Notes under the pieces: generated by a model
The model's input: only the letters and a program-made list of their open reading frames with translations
Databases searched by the model: none
Told to the model about the DNA's origin: nothing
Shown: positions 16,837-25,789 of the stretch, piece after piece
Layout: the number at the start of each line of letters is the position of its first letter
Position numbering within the stretch: the first letter of the stretch is position 1
Assembly: GCF_030552895.1 (NCBI RefSeq)
Contig: NZ_CP130649.1
Span: 1,550,001-1,614,000, forward strand
DNA: 64,000 bases
DNA from: Tatumella ptyseos
GTDB taxonomy: Bacteria; Pseudomonadota; Gammaproteobacteria; Enterobacterales; Enterobacteriaceae
Reading direction: 5' to 3'
Position numbers and translations under genes: made by a program

Positions 16837-17667
16837 ATGATGGCCGAAAAAACCCCGCATCCAGCCCATGTCGCGATTGCCGAGCTGATGGCACTGACGG
16901 AAAACCGTTATAAGGGCGATCCAAACTTTATGTCTTCGCTGGCACGAGGTCTGATGGTGCTACAAGCCTTCAGTCCAGCCTACCAAGCGCTCTCCACCGC
17001 CGAAATTAGTAAAGCTACTGGCCTGCATCGCGCCGCAGTACGTCGCTGTTTGTATACCCTTAATGCACTTGGATTTGTCGATAGTAACGATAATCGCCAC
17101 TACCATCTGCTACCCAAAGTACTCACCTTGGGACAAGCCTATTTACAGGGTTCTGACCTCGCACGTCACGCGCAAAAGGCACTTGACTATCTGGCTAAAG
17201 AATTAAATCACTCTTGCTCAGTAGCGACTTATGATGCAGGCATGATCTTGTATGTCGCGCGGTCCTCAGCGAAGAAAATTCTACAAATCGATTTAGGTCG
17301 GGGGAGTCGGTTACCGGCCTATGCCACCTCTATGGGACAGGTCTTACTGAGTGAATTGACTGCTACGCAACTCGACCACTATTTAGCGACCACGCCACTC
17401 TTGCCTTTTACTGAGTTTACCCTCACCGACCCTCAGGCACTGCGGGAACGTCTAGCCGAGATTAAAGGCAAGGGTTACGCGATTAATGATCAACAACTTG
17501 AGCTAGGGTTAACGTCTTTAGCCGTCCCCATGTATTCAGCAAAAGGGAAGGTGGTGGCAGCCATGAATGTCGGGATGAGCAGTAGCGAGAGCGAAATTGG
17601 TGAACTTAAACAGCGAATTCTACCGCGCTTGCAGCGTGCGGCCATGGAGTTATCGTTAGTGCTGTAG
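16837..17667 (+). CDS. pcaR: IclR-family regulator of the pca/cat/ben genes (PcaR/PcaU-like)
   Basis: The 276-residue protein has an N-terminal IclR winged helix (FMSSLARGLMVLQAF, AEISKATGLHRAAVRRCLYTL) and a C-terminal effector-binding GAF-like domain (LPAYATSMGQVLLSEL, LELGLTSLAVPMYSAKG). This matches the PcaR/PcaU/PobR branch that responds to aromatic intermediates such as 3-oxoadipate or protocatechuate. AAGGAGG precedes two tandem ATGs (16837 and 16840), either of which could start translation. Its divergent position from pcaI suggests that it controls the whole run. The effector here is inferred. Confidence 0.85.
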   Translation: MMAEKTPHPAHVAIAELMALTENRYKGDPNFMSSLARGLMVLQAFSPAYQALSTAEISKATGLHRAAVRRCLYTLNALGFVDSNDNRHYHLLPKVLTLGQAYLQGSDLARHAQKALDYLAKELNHSCSVATYDAGMILYVARSSAKKILQIDLGRGSRLPAYATSMGQVLLSELTATQLDHYLATTPLLPFTEFTLTDPQALRERLAEIKGKGYAINDQQLELGLTSLAVPMYSAKGKVVAAMNVGMSSSESEIGELKQRILPRLQRAAMELSLVL

Positions 17668-17774
17668 AGGCAAGCAGGAATGCAACATCTGCCCTTAAGG
17701 TAGCGACAGCAATGTGCCACGAGAAAACAGTAACCCTGTACACAGTGCAGTGTACAGGATTCATGGCTGACGCC

Positions 17775-19370
17775 TTATGCGTAGAAACGTTTAGCAAACC
17801 GCTTGGCAGCAATCAGCGCTAGAGCTTGCGTCGGCGCATTAGTATTACCGCTGGTGATGGTCGGCATGATCGAGGCATCGATAACGTGTAGATTTTGTAC
17901 GCCATGGACTTGCAGATTGGCATCCACTACGGAAAGTGGATCACTACCCATCCGGCAGGTACCGACCGGGTGCCACATAGTCGTCGCCACTTGTTTAACG
18001 AACTCGCCGATTTCCGCATCCGATTGAACCTTCGCACCTGGCATGACTTCTTCTTCGATAACTTCTGCCAAGGACTCCTGTTGCATGATTTCACGCATAG
18101 ATTTTACCGCTTGAACACCCACTTCTAAATCGTAGTCGTCGCCGATAAAATTTGGGTCAATCAACGGCATAGCAAGCGGGTCACGGCTAGCAAGTTTCAC
18201 TGACCCACGACTGCGGGGTTGAAGAACGACGAGGGCGAAAGTAATCCCCGAACGCGTACCGGTTGGCGTTAAGCCATTGGTCGAGATGATCGGTTCGTGA
18301 TAGCACTGTACGGTTGGTTCGGCGGTTAAATCTAACGGGTTCCAATAAGATACCGTTTCAATACCATTGCCTGATGCCGGGCCATCTTTGGTCAGGTAAT
18401 ATCGCATACCCGCTTTAATGGTACCGAAGCCTAAAGCAGCGCTTTGATAACCTAATACACCTTTAACGTATGCACTGACTGGGATAATAGGGTGGTCATG
18501 TAAATTTTCGCCCACCCCCGGTAAGTCAACCACAACATCAATACCAAATTGCGTCAGTTCAGCCGCTGGGCCAATCCCCGAAAACTTAAGAATTTTAGGC
18601 GATTGAACGGCCCCAGCCGATAGGATCACTTGCTGAGCGCGAATAACCTTCAAGCTACCATTATGATCCACCTCAACACCGGTGGCGGTCGTTCCTTCCA
18701 TCAAGATTTTACGCACAGTGTGATCGGTAAGGAGGGTGACACGGCCTGACTCAACATGACGTTGGAGGTGAGCGACATAGGCGCTACAGCGTTTCTGTCC
18801 CCCAACGTTACTTTGTACTGGCGAAACCCCCACTTGGCTATCGCCATTATAGTCAGGGTTGTAAGGTAGCCCATACTCTTGGAAACTCTTCAAACAATAT
18901 TGATTAAGTTCATTTATCCCATGCGGTAACTGGACGGCAAGATTTCCCTTAACGCCATGATGTTTATTATGGAAGGTGTCGTTTTTCTCTTGTTCGATAA
19001 ACGTCTGCCAAATATTCTCAAACGACCAGTCTTGGTCATGACCACTTGCCTCATGCCAATGGTCGAAATCACGCTTTTGCCCGCGCACATAACACATGGC
19101 ATTGATCGAGGTCCCCCCGCCGACGACCTTTCCCATACGGAAACGACGCACCGAGCCGTGTTGCGGGATAGTATCGTAATCCCAAACATGATGATCTTTT
19201 GCAAGGATCTGACCGTAACCCGCAGGGATGTGGATCATTGGGTCTTTATCTTTTGCTCCCGCTTCCAGTACGGCGATCCGGGCTGAAGTATTTTCCGCTA
19301 AATAGCCGGCAATCACACATCCTGCCGCGCCGCTACCAATCACTAATACATCATAGTTTGCTTGACTCAT
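17775..19370 (-). CDS. GMC-family FAD alcohol dehydrogenase (choline dehydrogenase-like)
   Basis: A 531-residue glucose-methanol-choline oxidoreductase. It begins with the FAD dinucleotide motif (VLVIGSGAAGCVIAGYLAE), has the GMC signatures GKVVGGGTSINAM and LSAGAVQSPKILKFSGIG, and ends with catalytic His467 in MWHPVGTCRMG and the SGNTNAPTQA segment. There is no export signal, so it probably works in the cytoplasm or on the inner membrane face. Members oxidise primary alcohols to aldehydes. Adjacent genes encode an outer-membrane channel and an aldehyde dehydrogenase, which suggests an alcohol-to-acid conversion. Choline is unlikely because there is no betaine aldehyde dehydrogenase or BetI here. 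Confidence 0.85.
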   Translation of the reverse strand: MSQANYDVLVIGSGAAGCVIAGYLAENTSARIAVLEAGAKDKDPMIHIPAGYGQILAKDHHVWDYDTIPQHGSVRRFRMGKVVGGGTSINAMCYVRGQKRDFDHWHEASGHDQDWSFENIWQTFIEQEKNDTFHNKHHGVKGNLAVQLPHGINELNQYCLKSFQEYGLPYNPDYNGDSQVGVSPVQSNVGGQKRCSAYVAHLQRHVESGRVTLLTDHTVRKILMEGTTATGVEVDHNGSLKVIRAQQVILSAGAVQSPKILKFSGIGPAAELTQFGIDVVVDLPGVGENLHDHPIIPVSAYVKGVLGYQSAALGFGTIKAGMRYYLTKDGPASGNGIETVSYWNPLDLTAEPTVQCYHEPIISTNGLTPTGTRSGITFALVVLQPRSRGSVKLASRDPLAMPLIDPNFIGDDYDLEVGVQAVKSMREIMQQESLAEVIEEEVMPGAKVQSDAEIGEFVKQVATTMWHPVGTCRMGSDPLSVVDANLQVHGVQNLHVIDASIMPTITSGNTNAPTQALALIAAKRFAKRFYA

Positions 19371-19686
19371 GTCTTTTCCTTACAGGTCACCCTCAGAATA
19401 GAGTAATGAGAGATATACCTGAGATAATTAAATATCGTTATTACTGTTATTTATTTTTATTAAATTTGTAAAAAACTTCAATACAAAGGATTAACAAAAT
19501 GCAGTAAATGGAAAAGAGGAGTCATCTTTAAATTGTTGTTTTTAATGGTATTTATTTTTCATGCACAATATAGAATAGTCAAATGCACCACTCAATAAAA
19601 AATATTGTTTCATAATTGTTAGATTATCTATCTGTCGTCAAACCTTTATTAGCGTATGACCTCTGACCCTACAGGATAATATAATA
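19371..19686. other. Divergent AT-rich intergenic region
   Basis: This 316-base region separates the GMC gene (minus strand) from the channel gene (plus strand). It is markedly AT-rich and is the natural place for both promoters and for an AraC-type activator site. I see no confident open reading frame, RNA gene or strong hairpin in it. Confidence 0.6.
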
Positions 19687-20568
19687 ATGAAAAAATCAAT
19701 AACCCGAGCCAGCTTATTAACGGCGGTTTTGCTCTTAAGTCGTTATGGGCATGCCGTGGATGTTAATACCGGCGATTACGATGCATTACCCTCTGGCACC
19801 AATCTAGCAATGGTGTATTTACAGTACAGCGAAGCCAATGACTATTATCAGCAAGGTAATCGACAAGATGGCTATCTGCGCACCGAAATGTCGATTACCC
19901 GTCTAATTCACTATACCGATATCAACGGTATGCTGGTGGATCCGCAAATTTTGCTGCCTTATGGCAGTGTGCGGGGGGCTTCGGTGAACGGGCAATCCTT
20001 AGGAAATGCCACAGGATTTGGTGATCCGATTATTGGAGCAACTTTCTGGGTGATTAACCAGCCGCAAGCAGGCTACGTTGGACGTACTGTAGGGATCACA
20101 CCGCTATTAACATTGCCATTAGGCAATTACGATCGGCATAAAGCCATTAATATTGGTGAGAATCGCTATAAATTTGACTTACAGATTGGGTGGGTTGAAC
20201 CGCTTTATAAACAACTAAGCCTTGAGATGTTCCAAGATAGCGTTTTTTATGGCCACAATAATGATGCGGGTAATGGTAACCAAACCCTTAAGCAACATCC
20301 CACTTACGAACTACAAACTAATCTACGATACGATTTTAACCGTACGCAAAAAATGGCGGTGGGTTACGCAATCTATACTGGCGGACGTCAACATTTAGAT
20401 GGCGACTATAATCAAACTAAGACGGCGAGCCAACAAGCCCGTATCGAGTACCAACAGCTATTTGCTGGCCATTTTCAAGTCAGTACGCAGCTTATTCATG
20501 ATTTCGATGTGAAGAGCGGCTACAAAAAAGATACCGGTCTAAACCTGAGACTGCTGTATTTATTCTAA
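19687..20568 (+). CDS. Outer-membrane protein of the phenol MetA-pathway/aromatic uptake type
   Basis: The 293-residue product has a signal peptide (MKKSITRASLL... cleaved near YGHA) and an alternating, beta-barrel-like sequence ending in a C-terminal aromatic (LRLLYLF), typical of outer-membrane insertion. It fits the family annotated as MetA-pathway of phenol degradation transporter, whose members lie beside aromatic catabolic genes and are thought to admit hydrophobic substrates. The aldehyde dehydrogenase gene starts 17 bases downstream, so the two are likely one operon. Confidence 0.75.
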   Translation: MKKSITRASLLTAVLLLSRYGHAVDVNTGDYDALPSGTNLAMVYLQYSEANDYYQQGNRQDGYLRTEMSITRLIHYTDINGMLVDPQILLPYGSVRGASVNGQSLGNATGFGDPIIGATFWVINQPQAGYVGRTVGITPLLTLPLGNYDRHKAINIGENRYKFDLQIGWVEPLYKQLSLEMFQDSVFYGHNNDAGNGNQTLKQHPTYELQTNLRYDFNRTQKMAVGYAIYTGGRQHLDGDYNQTKTASQQARIEYQQLFAGHFQVSTQLIHDFDVKSGYKKDTGLNLRLLYLF

Positions 20569-20585
20569 GATCAAGAGAGGACGTA

Positions 20586-21890
20586 ATGACTATTCAAACT
20601 GTGATCGACCAAGCTTTTGCAGCACAAAAAAAAGCTTTTTTAACCGGGAAAACTACCAGTATTGAGGGCCGTTTAGCAAATTTACGCCGTTTTAAGCAAG
20701 CTATTTTAACTAATAAAGAAGCGATTTATCAGGCTTTGGATAGCGATTTGGGGAAAACCCCAGACGTTGTCGACATGGCTGAGATCGGTGCCGTCACCGA
20801 AGAAATCGATGTCATGTTAGAGAACCTCGCGACGTGGGCGCAGGACGATGTTTTCCCTCTAGCCGGCCATTTTACCGGTTCAGAAGGGCGTATTCGTGCC
20901 GAGCCTTATGGCTTAACCTATATTATCGGGCCGTTTAACTATCCGTTCAATTTGACCCTCACGCCATTGGTTGGAGCCATTGCTGCAGGTAATACGGCGA
21001 TTCTTAAACCCTCAGAGTCGACACCAGCCACCTCAGCTATCATCAAAAAAGTGATTGAAGAGAGCTTTGATCCCGAAATTGTGACAGTTATCGAAGGAGG
21101 GCGTAAAGAGAACGAGATTCTGTTGGCTAAACCTTTTGATTTCTTCTTCTTTACCGGCAGCCCGAATGTCGGAAAAATCATCATGAAGGCCGCTGCCGAC
21201 CACTTAGCTCCAGTCGTTTTAGAGCTAGGCGGAAAATGTCCGGTGGTCGTGTTCGAGGATGCCAACATTGATCTCCTTATTGAACGCCTGACCTACACCA
21301 AGTACTTAAATAGTGGCCAAACCTGTGTAGCCCCTGACTATCTCTTAGTTCCCGAAGCAATAAAAGAACAGGTCGTGAGTAAGCTTTTAGCGAAAATTAG
21401 TGCTGATTATCAAGGCAAAAGTATTGGTAAAGTTGTCAACGCCAAACAAATTGAAAAACTTGCCAGCTATCTTCAAGCGACGAAAGGAAAAGTGGTTGCT
21501 GGGGGAGAGTATGATGAACAAAAGCGTCAATTCGCCGCAACCGTTGTCACCGATGTGGAGTGGGATGATGCGCTGATGGAAGACGAGATTTTTGGACCCA
21601 TTTTACCGATCCTGAGTTACACCGATTTGGCAAAAGTACGTGAAAAGATTATTACTCATCATGAAAAGCCTCTGGCTATTTATGCTTTCAGCCGTGACGA
21701 GCAGGCTGCCTTAGACTTTATTACCACTATTCAGTCCGGCGATGCGCAGATCAACGATATGTTGACGCACGCCATGTGTCCACAACTGCCGTTCGGTGGT
21801 ATCGGTCCTTCGGGAATGGGAAAATATCATGGTAAAACCAGTTTTGATATTTACTCACACAAACGTTCTATTCGTACCGTAAAAGCTTAA
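20586..21890 (+). CDS. Class-3 aldehyde dehydrogenase
   Basis: This 434-residue enzyme is shorter than class 1/2 aldehyde dehydrogenases and fits the ALDH3 type. Visible catalytic features are Asn118 (PFNYPF), Glu213 (LELGGK) and Cys247 (NSGQTCVAPDY), with the GSPNVGK cofactor loop. Class-3 members oxidise aromatic and medium-chain aldehydes with NAD or NADP; the mandelate-pathway benzaldehyde dehydrogenase is of this type. Its operon partner is an aromatic-type outer-membrane channel, and the ben genes lie about 4 kb away, so an aromatic aldehyde is a reasonable guess. A start at GAGAGGACGTAATG is clear. Confidence 0.85.
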   Translation: MTIQTVIDQAFAAQKKAFLTGKTTSIEGRLANLRRFKQAILTNKEAIYQALDSDLGKTPDVVDMAEIGAVTEEIDVMLENLATWAQDDVFPLAGHFTGSEGRIRAEPYGLTYIIGPFNYPFNLTLTPLVGAIAAGNTAILKPSESTPATSAIIKKVIEESFDPEIVTVIEGGRKENEILLAKPFDFFFFTGSPNVGKIIMKAAADHLAPVVLELGGKCPVVVFEDANIDLLIERLTYTKYLNSGQTCVAPDYLLVPEAIKEQVVSKLLAKISADYQGKSIGKVVNAKQIEKLASYLQATKGKVVAGGEYDEQKRQFAATVVTDVEWDDALMEDEIFGPILPILSYTDLAKVREKIITHHEKPLAIYAFSRDEQAALDFITTIQSGDAQINDMLTHAMCPQLPFGGIGPSGMGKYHGKTSFDIYSHKRSIRTVKA

Positions 21891-21895
21891 CCCCC

Positions 21896-22801
21896 TCAGT
21901 GCGGGCGCTGCGCCCGCATTTCTTTAGGCGTCATACCAAAATATCGGCGAAAGGCTTGTGAAAAGTGGGACTGACTGCTGAAGCCACATTGCCAGGCAAT
22001 TTCTGCGAGCTGTAAGGTATTAGCAAGAGGCTTCTCCAATAAGCGGCGAGATTCTTCAAGCCGTAATTGCCAGACTAGCTTCATCAAGGACAAGCCTTCT
22101 TCCGCTAATAACCGGTTCATATAATTCACACTTAGGTGGGTATGGTCAGCAATTTCTTGCGCCGTGAGTTGGCTCTCGTGTAGGTGCTGGCTGATATAGC
22201 TTTTAATCGCCATGATGTTACGGACCTTAGATGCTTTTCGAGTGCGCGTTAAGGTTTCACTGTTTAATAACACCTCACCAAGAGAGGTAATAATCATTCG
22301 GCTACCCACCGTCGCCATCATCGGCGTTACCTGCGTAGCTTGAGCAACATAGTGGTCGATCAACGTACTCAAATAGTGAAAATCCTCTGCACAAAGTTGC
22401 GTCGAATAGCCACCACTTTGGCGTGTCATCGGTAAGACTTGCTCGGCTAATTTGCGGTCACAACCAATAACATAAAGAGAGGTAGGTCGAGTAAATACTT
22501 CCTCAAACTGACTATGCCAAGGCATTAACGAAAGTGATCCATGGGGCAATGATATTTCCCCAAAACGATTGGCGATATGAATTTCACCCTCGGTTACTAA
22601 TTTGAATATAACCTGATCGGAAGTTCCCTGCTGGGGATAGGCGGTGAGCGTGTCTTTGAACCCATCGAAACGAGAAAATATTGCGCTGGGCGTATGAATA
22701 GTACAGAACTCATTCTCCTCGCTTAGCGTAACGTTCGAGGGTTTGAGAAATTGCAGTCCATAACTTTCCGCGAGAAACTTCGCGAGATCTTTCGATTTCA
22801 T
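21896..22801 (-). CDS. AraC-family transcriptional regulator
   Basis: The 301-residue protein has an N-terminal AraC-binding-like domain of the type found in aromatic and amine regulators (FeaR/XylS-like) and a C-terminal double helix-turn-helix (residues about 200-300: LTAQEIADHTHLSVNYMNRLL, then LAEIAWQCGFSSQSHFSQAFRRYFGMTPKEMR). It starts behind GGAGG. It is convergent with the aldehyde dehydrogenase gene, and by location is the best candidate activator of the GMC/channel/aldehyde dehydrogenase group. Effector unknown. Confidence 0.88.
   Translation of the reverse strand: MKSKDLAKFLAESYGLQFLKPSNVTLSEENEFCTIHTPSAIFSRFDGFKDTLTAYPQQGTSDQVIFKLVTEGEIHIANRFGEISLPHGSLSLMPWHSQFEEVFTRPTSLYVIGCDRKLAEQVLPMTRQSGGYSTQLCAEDFHYLSTLIDHYVAQATQVTPMMATVGSRMIITSLGEVLLNSETLTRTRKASKVRNIMAIKSYISQHLHESQLTAQEIADHTHLSVNYMNRLLAEEGLSLMKLVWQLRLEESRRLLEKPLANTLQLAEIAWQCGFSSQSHFSQAFRRYFGMTPKEMRAQRPH
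21899..21925. terminator. Convergent terminator hairpin inside the end of the AraC gene
   Basis: Arms TGCGGGCGC (21900-21908) and GCGCCCGCA (21910-21918) form a very stable stem with a one-base centre, so the actual loop will be slightly larger. TTTCTTTA follows on the plus strand. It ends the channel/aldehyde dehydrogenase transcript and overlaps the last codons of the convergent AraC gene. Confidence 0.75.
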
Positions 22802-22901
22802 GCAAGCCCTCCATCAGTTAAGCTAATGGGTCAATAATAAAGGATAAGCGTTAGGGCTGCTAGCGTTAACCTTTAGTTCCACTTAAGTTTAGGAACCCGT
22901 A

Positions 22902-23816
22902 ATGATTGTCCGCCCCGCACAACACTGGTTTGTCCGCCTTTTTACTTGGCATGGTTCCGTCATGCCCCAAATCCTGTTTCGCTTACTCCTCAATATAGGG
23001 ATGTCGCTGATTGCCCTAGCGTTTTACCCCTGGCTTAGTCAGCACAATGCGCATTTGACCTTACCGCCTTTCAGTTTATTAGGCATCGCCATTGCTATTT
23101 TCTTAGGTTTTCGAAATAACGCCAGCTACAGCCGATATTTGGAAGCCAGAAAAATTTGGGGCTCCATGATGATTACGAGCCGTAGCCTTATCCGTCAAAC
23201 ACTCTGTGCTGTAAATGAGGGGCAAAGCCCAAAATTAGCCGCCAAATTATTAATTGCTTATGCTTGGACACTAAACCACAGTTTACGAGGTAGCTCTGCG
23301 CGGCAGGACTTAGAGCGATTGATTACCCCAGAACACATTGACGACTTAGTGAATCGCCAATCGATGGCAAATATGCTGCTATTGAAGGTGGGAAAATTCT
23401 ATGCTGATCTGCTGCGGCAAGGAAAGGTATCCGAACTTAACTATCGTAACATCGACGAAAATCTCAATGAATTATCGCGCTGCTTGGGAGGCTGTGAGCG
23501 TATCGCGAATACTCCTGTACCTTTTGCGTATTCGTTGATCTTACAACGAACCGTTTACCTGTTTTGTACTCTGCTACCTTGGGCCTTGGTTGCAGATTTA
23601 CATTGGTTAACGCCTTTTGTCTCCGGTTTTGTGTCATATACCTTCTTGTCATGGGATGCGGTGGCGGAAGAGATGGAGCATCCCTTTGGTAAAGGCGCTA
23701 ATAACCTTGCGCTCGATGCTATCTGTACCGGTATCGAACGCAATCTATTAGAGATGACGGAGCAAACACCTTTACCGCCATTGAAGCAGGTCGATCAATA
23801 TTATAATCTCACTTGA
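22902..23816 (+). CDS. Bestrophin-like (UPF0187/YneE family) membrane protein
   Basis: The 304-residue product matches the bacterial bestrophin family: N-terminal RPAQHWFVRLFTWHGSVMPQI, membrane segments near residues 20-70 and 205-250, and the FLGFRNNASYSRYLEARKIWG motif that is conserved in these anion or cation channels. It acts in the inner membrane, and the physiological ion is unknown for most bacterial members. The gene is divergent from the AraC regulator by 100 bases and ends 2 bases before the convergent rutD end. Confidence 0.85.
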   Translation: MIVRPAQHWFVRLFTWHGSVMPQILFRLLLNIGMSLIALAFYPWLSQHNAHLTLPPFSLLGIAIAIFLGFRNNASYSRYLEARKIWGSMMITSRSLIRQTLCAVNEGQSPKLAAKLLIAYAWTLNHSLRGSSARQDLERLITPEHIDDLVNRQSMANMLLLKVGKFYADLLRQGKVSELNYRNIDENLNELSRCLGGCERIANTPVPFAYSLILQRTVYLFCTLLPWALVADLHWLTPFVSGFVSYTFLSWDAVAEEMEHPFGKGANNLALDAICTGIERNLLEMTEQTPLPPLKQVDQYYNLT

Positions 23817-23818
23817 TC

Positions 23819-24616
23819 TTATTGTGACGTTGTCACGCTTTCTAGCCAATGGATAAGTTGATCGGTGAAGGGGACAGGGTCAGTCACTGTCATGGCATGT
23901 CCCCCGTAGGCTATTAGAGAAAATTGGCTATTGATTAACCCTTCTGCCAGCTGTTCGGAACACATCCAAGGAACCAGTAAATCATCTTTCGAACACATCA
24001 CAAAACAAGGTAGAGTAATCTTCTGTAGACTCGCACTCAGATCAACTGCCATCAACGCCGCTAACCGACGCCGCAAATTATGCTCACCTTGAAAATGCTG
24101 TCGCTGCAATAGCTCTTCTTCCGCCATCTCTTCTACGTGCTGGGCGAGCCAATCAGCGGGATAGAGGAAACAGGGCTGAGCCTGTAGATAGGCTTCCGCA
24201 CTTATCGATAAGAGATTACGTCGTACCTCAAAACAGCGTTGAGTATGCGGGCTAAGTGCTGCCCAACCATTAATCACCACTAAACTGAGTAACCGCTGCG
24301 GGTATAATTCAGCCAGGGTGAGGCCTATGATACCGCCCAAAGCATGTCCAACCAGATGACAAGACTGGATCCCCAAGTGATCCAGTAACTGCACAACCTC
24401 TTGGGCCATCATGTCCATTGTGTAGTCGTCTGGTAATTGCGCCGAACTGCCACCAGTACCGCGCTGGTCATAAACTATCACACGATAATCTCGCTCTAGA
24501 CGAGTAAGTTGTGGCCGCCAATAACTGGCGACACCTCCTAAACCTGAAGAGAGTAAGACTGTGGGAACGTCTGGCTCGTCACGGCCCGAAACGCGATAAG
24601 CGATGGGAAAAGTCAT
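23819..24616 (-). CDS. rutD: RutD, putative aminoacrylate hydrolase/deaminase
   Basis: RutD speeds conversion of aminoacrylate to malonic semialdehyde in the Rut uracil pathway. The 265-residue alpha/beta hydrolase has VGHALGG where related enzymes have a nucleophilic Ser; E. coli RutD also has Ala there. The PADWLAQHVEE and YGGHAMTVTDP stretches match RutD. It is the last gene of the rut operon here, 2 bases after rutC, and the operon ends at this point with no rutE, rutF or rutG. Confidence 0.92.
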   Translation of the reverse strand: MTFPIAYRVSGRDEPDVPTVLLSSGLGGVASYWRPQLTRLERDYRVIVYDQRGTGGSSAQLPDDYTMDMMAQEVVQLLDHLGIQSCHLVGHALGGIIGLTLAELYPQRLLSLVVINGWAALSPHTQRCFEVRRNLLSISAEAYLQAQPCFLYPADWLAQHVEEMAEEELLQRQHFQGEHNLRRRLAALMAVDLSASLQKITLPCFVMCSKDDLLVPWMCSEQLAEGLINSQFSLIAYGGHAMTVTDPVPFTDQLIHWLESVTTSQ

Positions 24617-24618
24617 GA

Positions 24619-25026
24619 TTATCCTCGCGTAAATTGCGTTGACGGTCCGACATGGGCAACACTGGCTATTTCAATCAGTGCCTCAGGTTTCACTAAGCCA
24701 CACTGGATACAGTAACGTGCAGGGCGGTCAGCCGGAAAATACTCAGCGTAAACCTGATTAATGGCTGCATAATTGGCCCAGTCTGTAATAAAAATAGAGT
24801 TGAAGGTGACGTCCGATAAACTGCCGCCTGCCGTTTCAATCACGCTTTTGATTATCTCTAACACATGGCGTGTTTGCGCCGCGGCATCACCAGGAAAGAC
24901 AACATTGTTTTCGCTATCAAAAGGTAAGGTGCCTGAAACATACACCACACCATCGGCGTACGTACCGGGAACGAAAGGGGCTATTGGGTTACTGCTATTA
25001 GCAAGATTGATCACTTGTTTAGGCAT
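24619..25026 (-). CDS. rutC: RutC, aminoacrylate reductase/deaminase of the YjgF/RidA family
   Basis: RutC is a 135-residue YjgF/RidA-type protein that handles the 3-aminoacrylate intermediate. It shows the family pattern [19 protein letters not shown] at the start, VSGTLPFD, and the arginine-containing [23 protein letters not shown] segment. It starts behind AAGGAG, 10 bases after rutB, and is followed closely by rutD. Confidence 0.93.
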   Translation of the reverse strand: MPKQVINLANSSNPIAPFVPGTYADGVVYVSGTLPFDSENNVVFPGDAAAQTRHVLEIIKSVIETAGGSLSDVTFNSIFITDWANYAAINQVYAEYFPADRPARYCIQCGLVKPEALIEIASVAHVGPSTQFTRG

Positions 25027-25036
25027 AACGTTCTCC

Positions 25037-25789
25037 TTACGCCGTCTGCTTTAGCGGCCGTTGGCAGTCACTAGCGGCCTGACAAAATGTCTCAACATCT
25101 GACACCCAGCCAAAGAAGGTCTCAATATTGTAGAGGGCTGCTTGTTGGGTAAAAGCCGGGCCTGCTTGATGCGTCGCATCTTCAAGCACCACACTGAAAT
25201 ATTCGAGGAAGAAACTGTCTCTTAACGTTGATTCCACGCAGACATTAGTAGCAATACCTGTGAAAATGAGGTGATGAATGCCGTAGCTACGTAATAAGCT
25301 GTCAAGCTGGGTGTTGAAGAACCCGCTGTAGCGCGGTTTACTTAATACAATATCACCCGGCTGCGGCGTCAGTTCATCAACCAATGCGTAATCCCAACCG
25401 CCTTTTGCTAATAACTTGCCCTGTAAAGCTGGCTGCCGACGCATGGTTTTTAAGGCATTAGATTTATGAAAGTTGGGGGAACCGGGGCCACCTGCTTCAA
25501 CATAGTGTTGATCCCATCCATTTTGGAAAAAAATCACTTTAATTCCTGCAGCACGGGCTGCCTTTACCGCTTGTTTTATATTAGCAATAACAGGTCCGGT
25601 GTGACTGATATCGAATCCCGCCAAATCCAGATAACCGCCTTGCGTCGCATAGGCATTTTGCATATCAATGACGATCAATGCGGTTTGGTCACAGGGCATG
25701 GCGATCTGCTCAGGTCGAGCATTAAGTAATAACTCATTATCATAAACAGTATTGTCACGGCGAACCGTTGTGGGGGAGGATAATGTCAT
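25037..25789 (-). CDS. rutB: RutB, ureidoacrylate amidohydrolase
   Basis: RutB hydrolyses ureidoacrylate to aminoacrylate, CO2 and ammonia. The 250-residue isochorismatase-like enzyme has the family triad elements: Asp in [11 protein letters not shown], Lys in SKPRYSGFF and Cys in [14 protein letters not shown]. Its ATG directly abuts the rutA stop codon. The N-terminus is about 20 residues longer than in E. coli RutB, and an internal start cannot be excluded. Confidence 0.93.
   Translation of the reverse strand: MTLSSPTTVRRDNTVYDNELLLNARPEQIAMPCDQTALIVIDMQNAYATQGGYLDLAGFDISHTGPVIANIKQAVKAARAAGIKVIFFQNGWDQHYVEAGGPGSPNFHKSNALKTMRRQPALQGKLLAKGGWDYALVDELTPQPGDIVLSKPRYSGFFNTQLDSLLRSYGIHHLIFTGIATNVCVESTLRDSFFLEYFSVVLEDATHQAGPAFTQQAALYNIETFFGWVSDVETFCQAASDCQRPLKQTA

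Noticed and set aside
24330..24365. Loss of the nucleophilic Ser in RutD (VGHALGG).
   Set aside because: E. coli RutD also has Ala at this position, so it is normal for the family.
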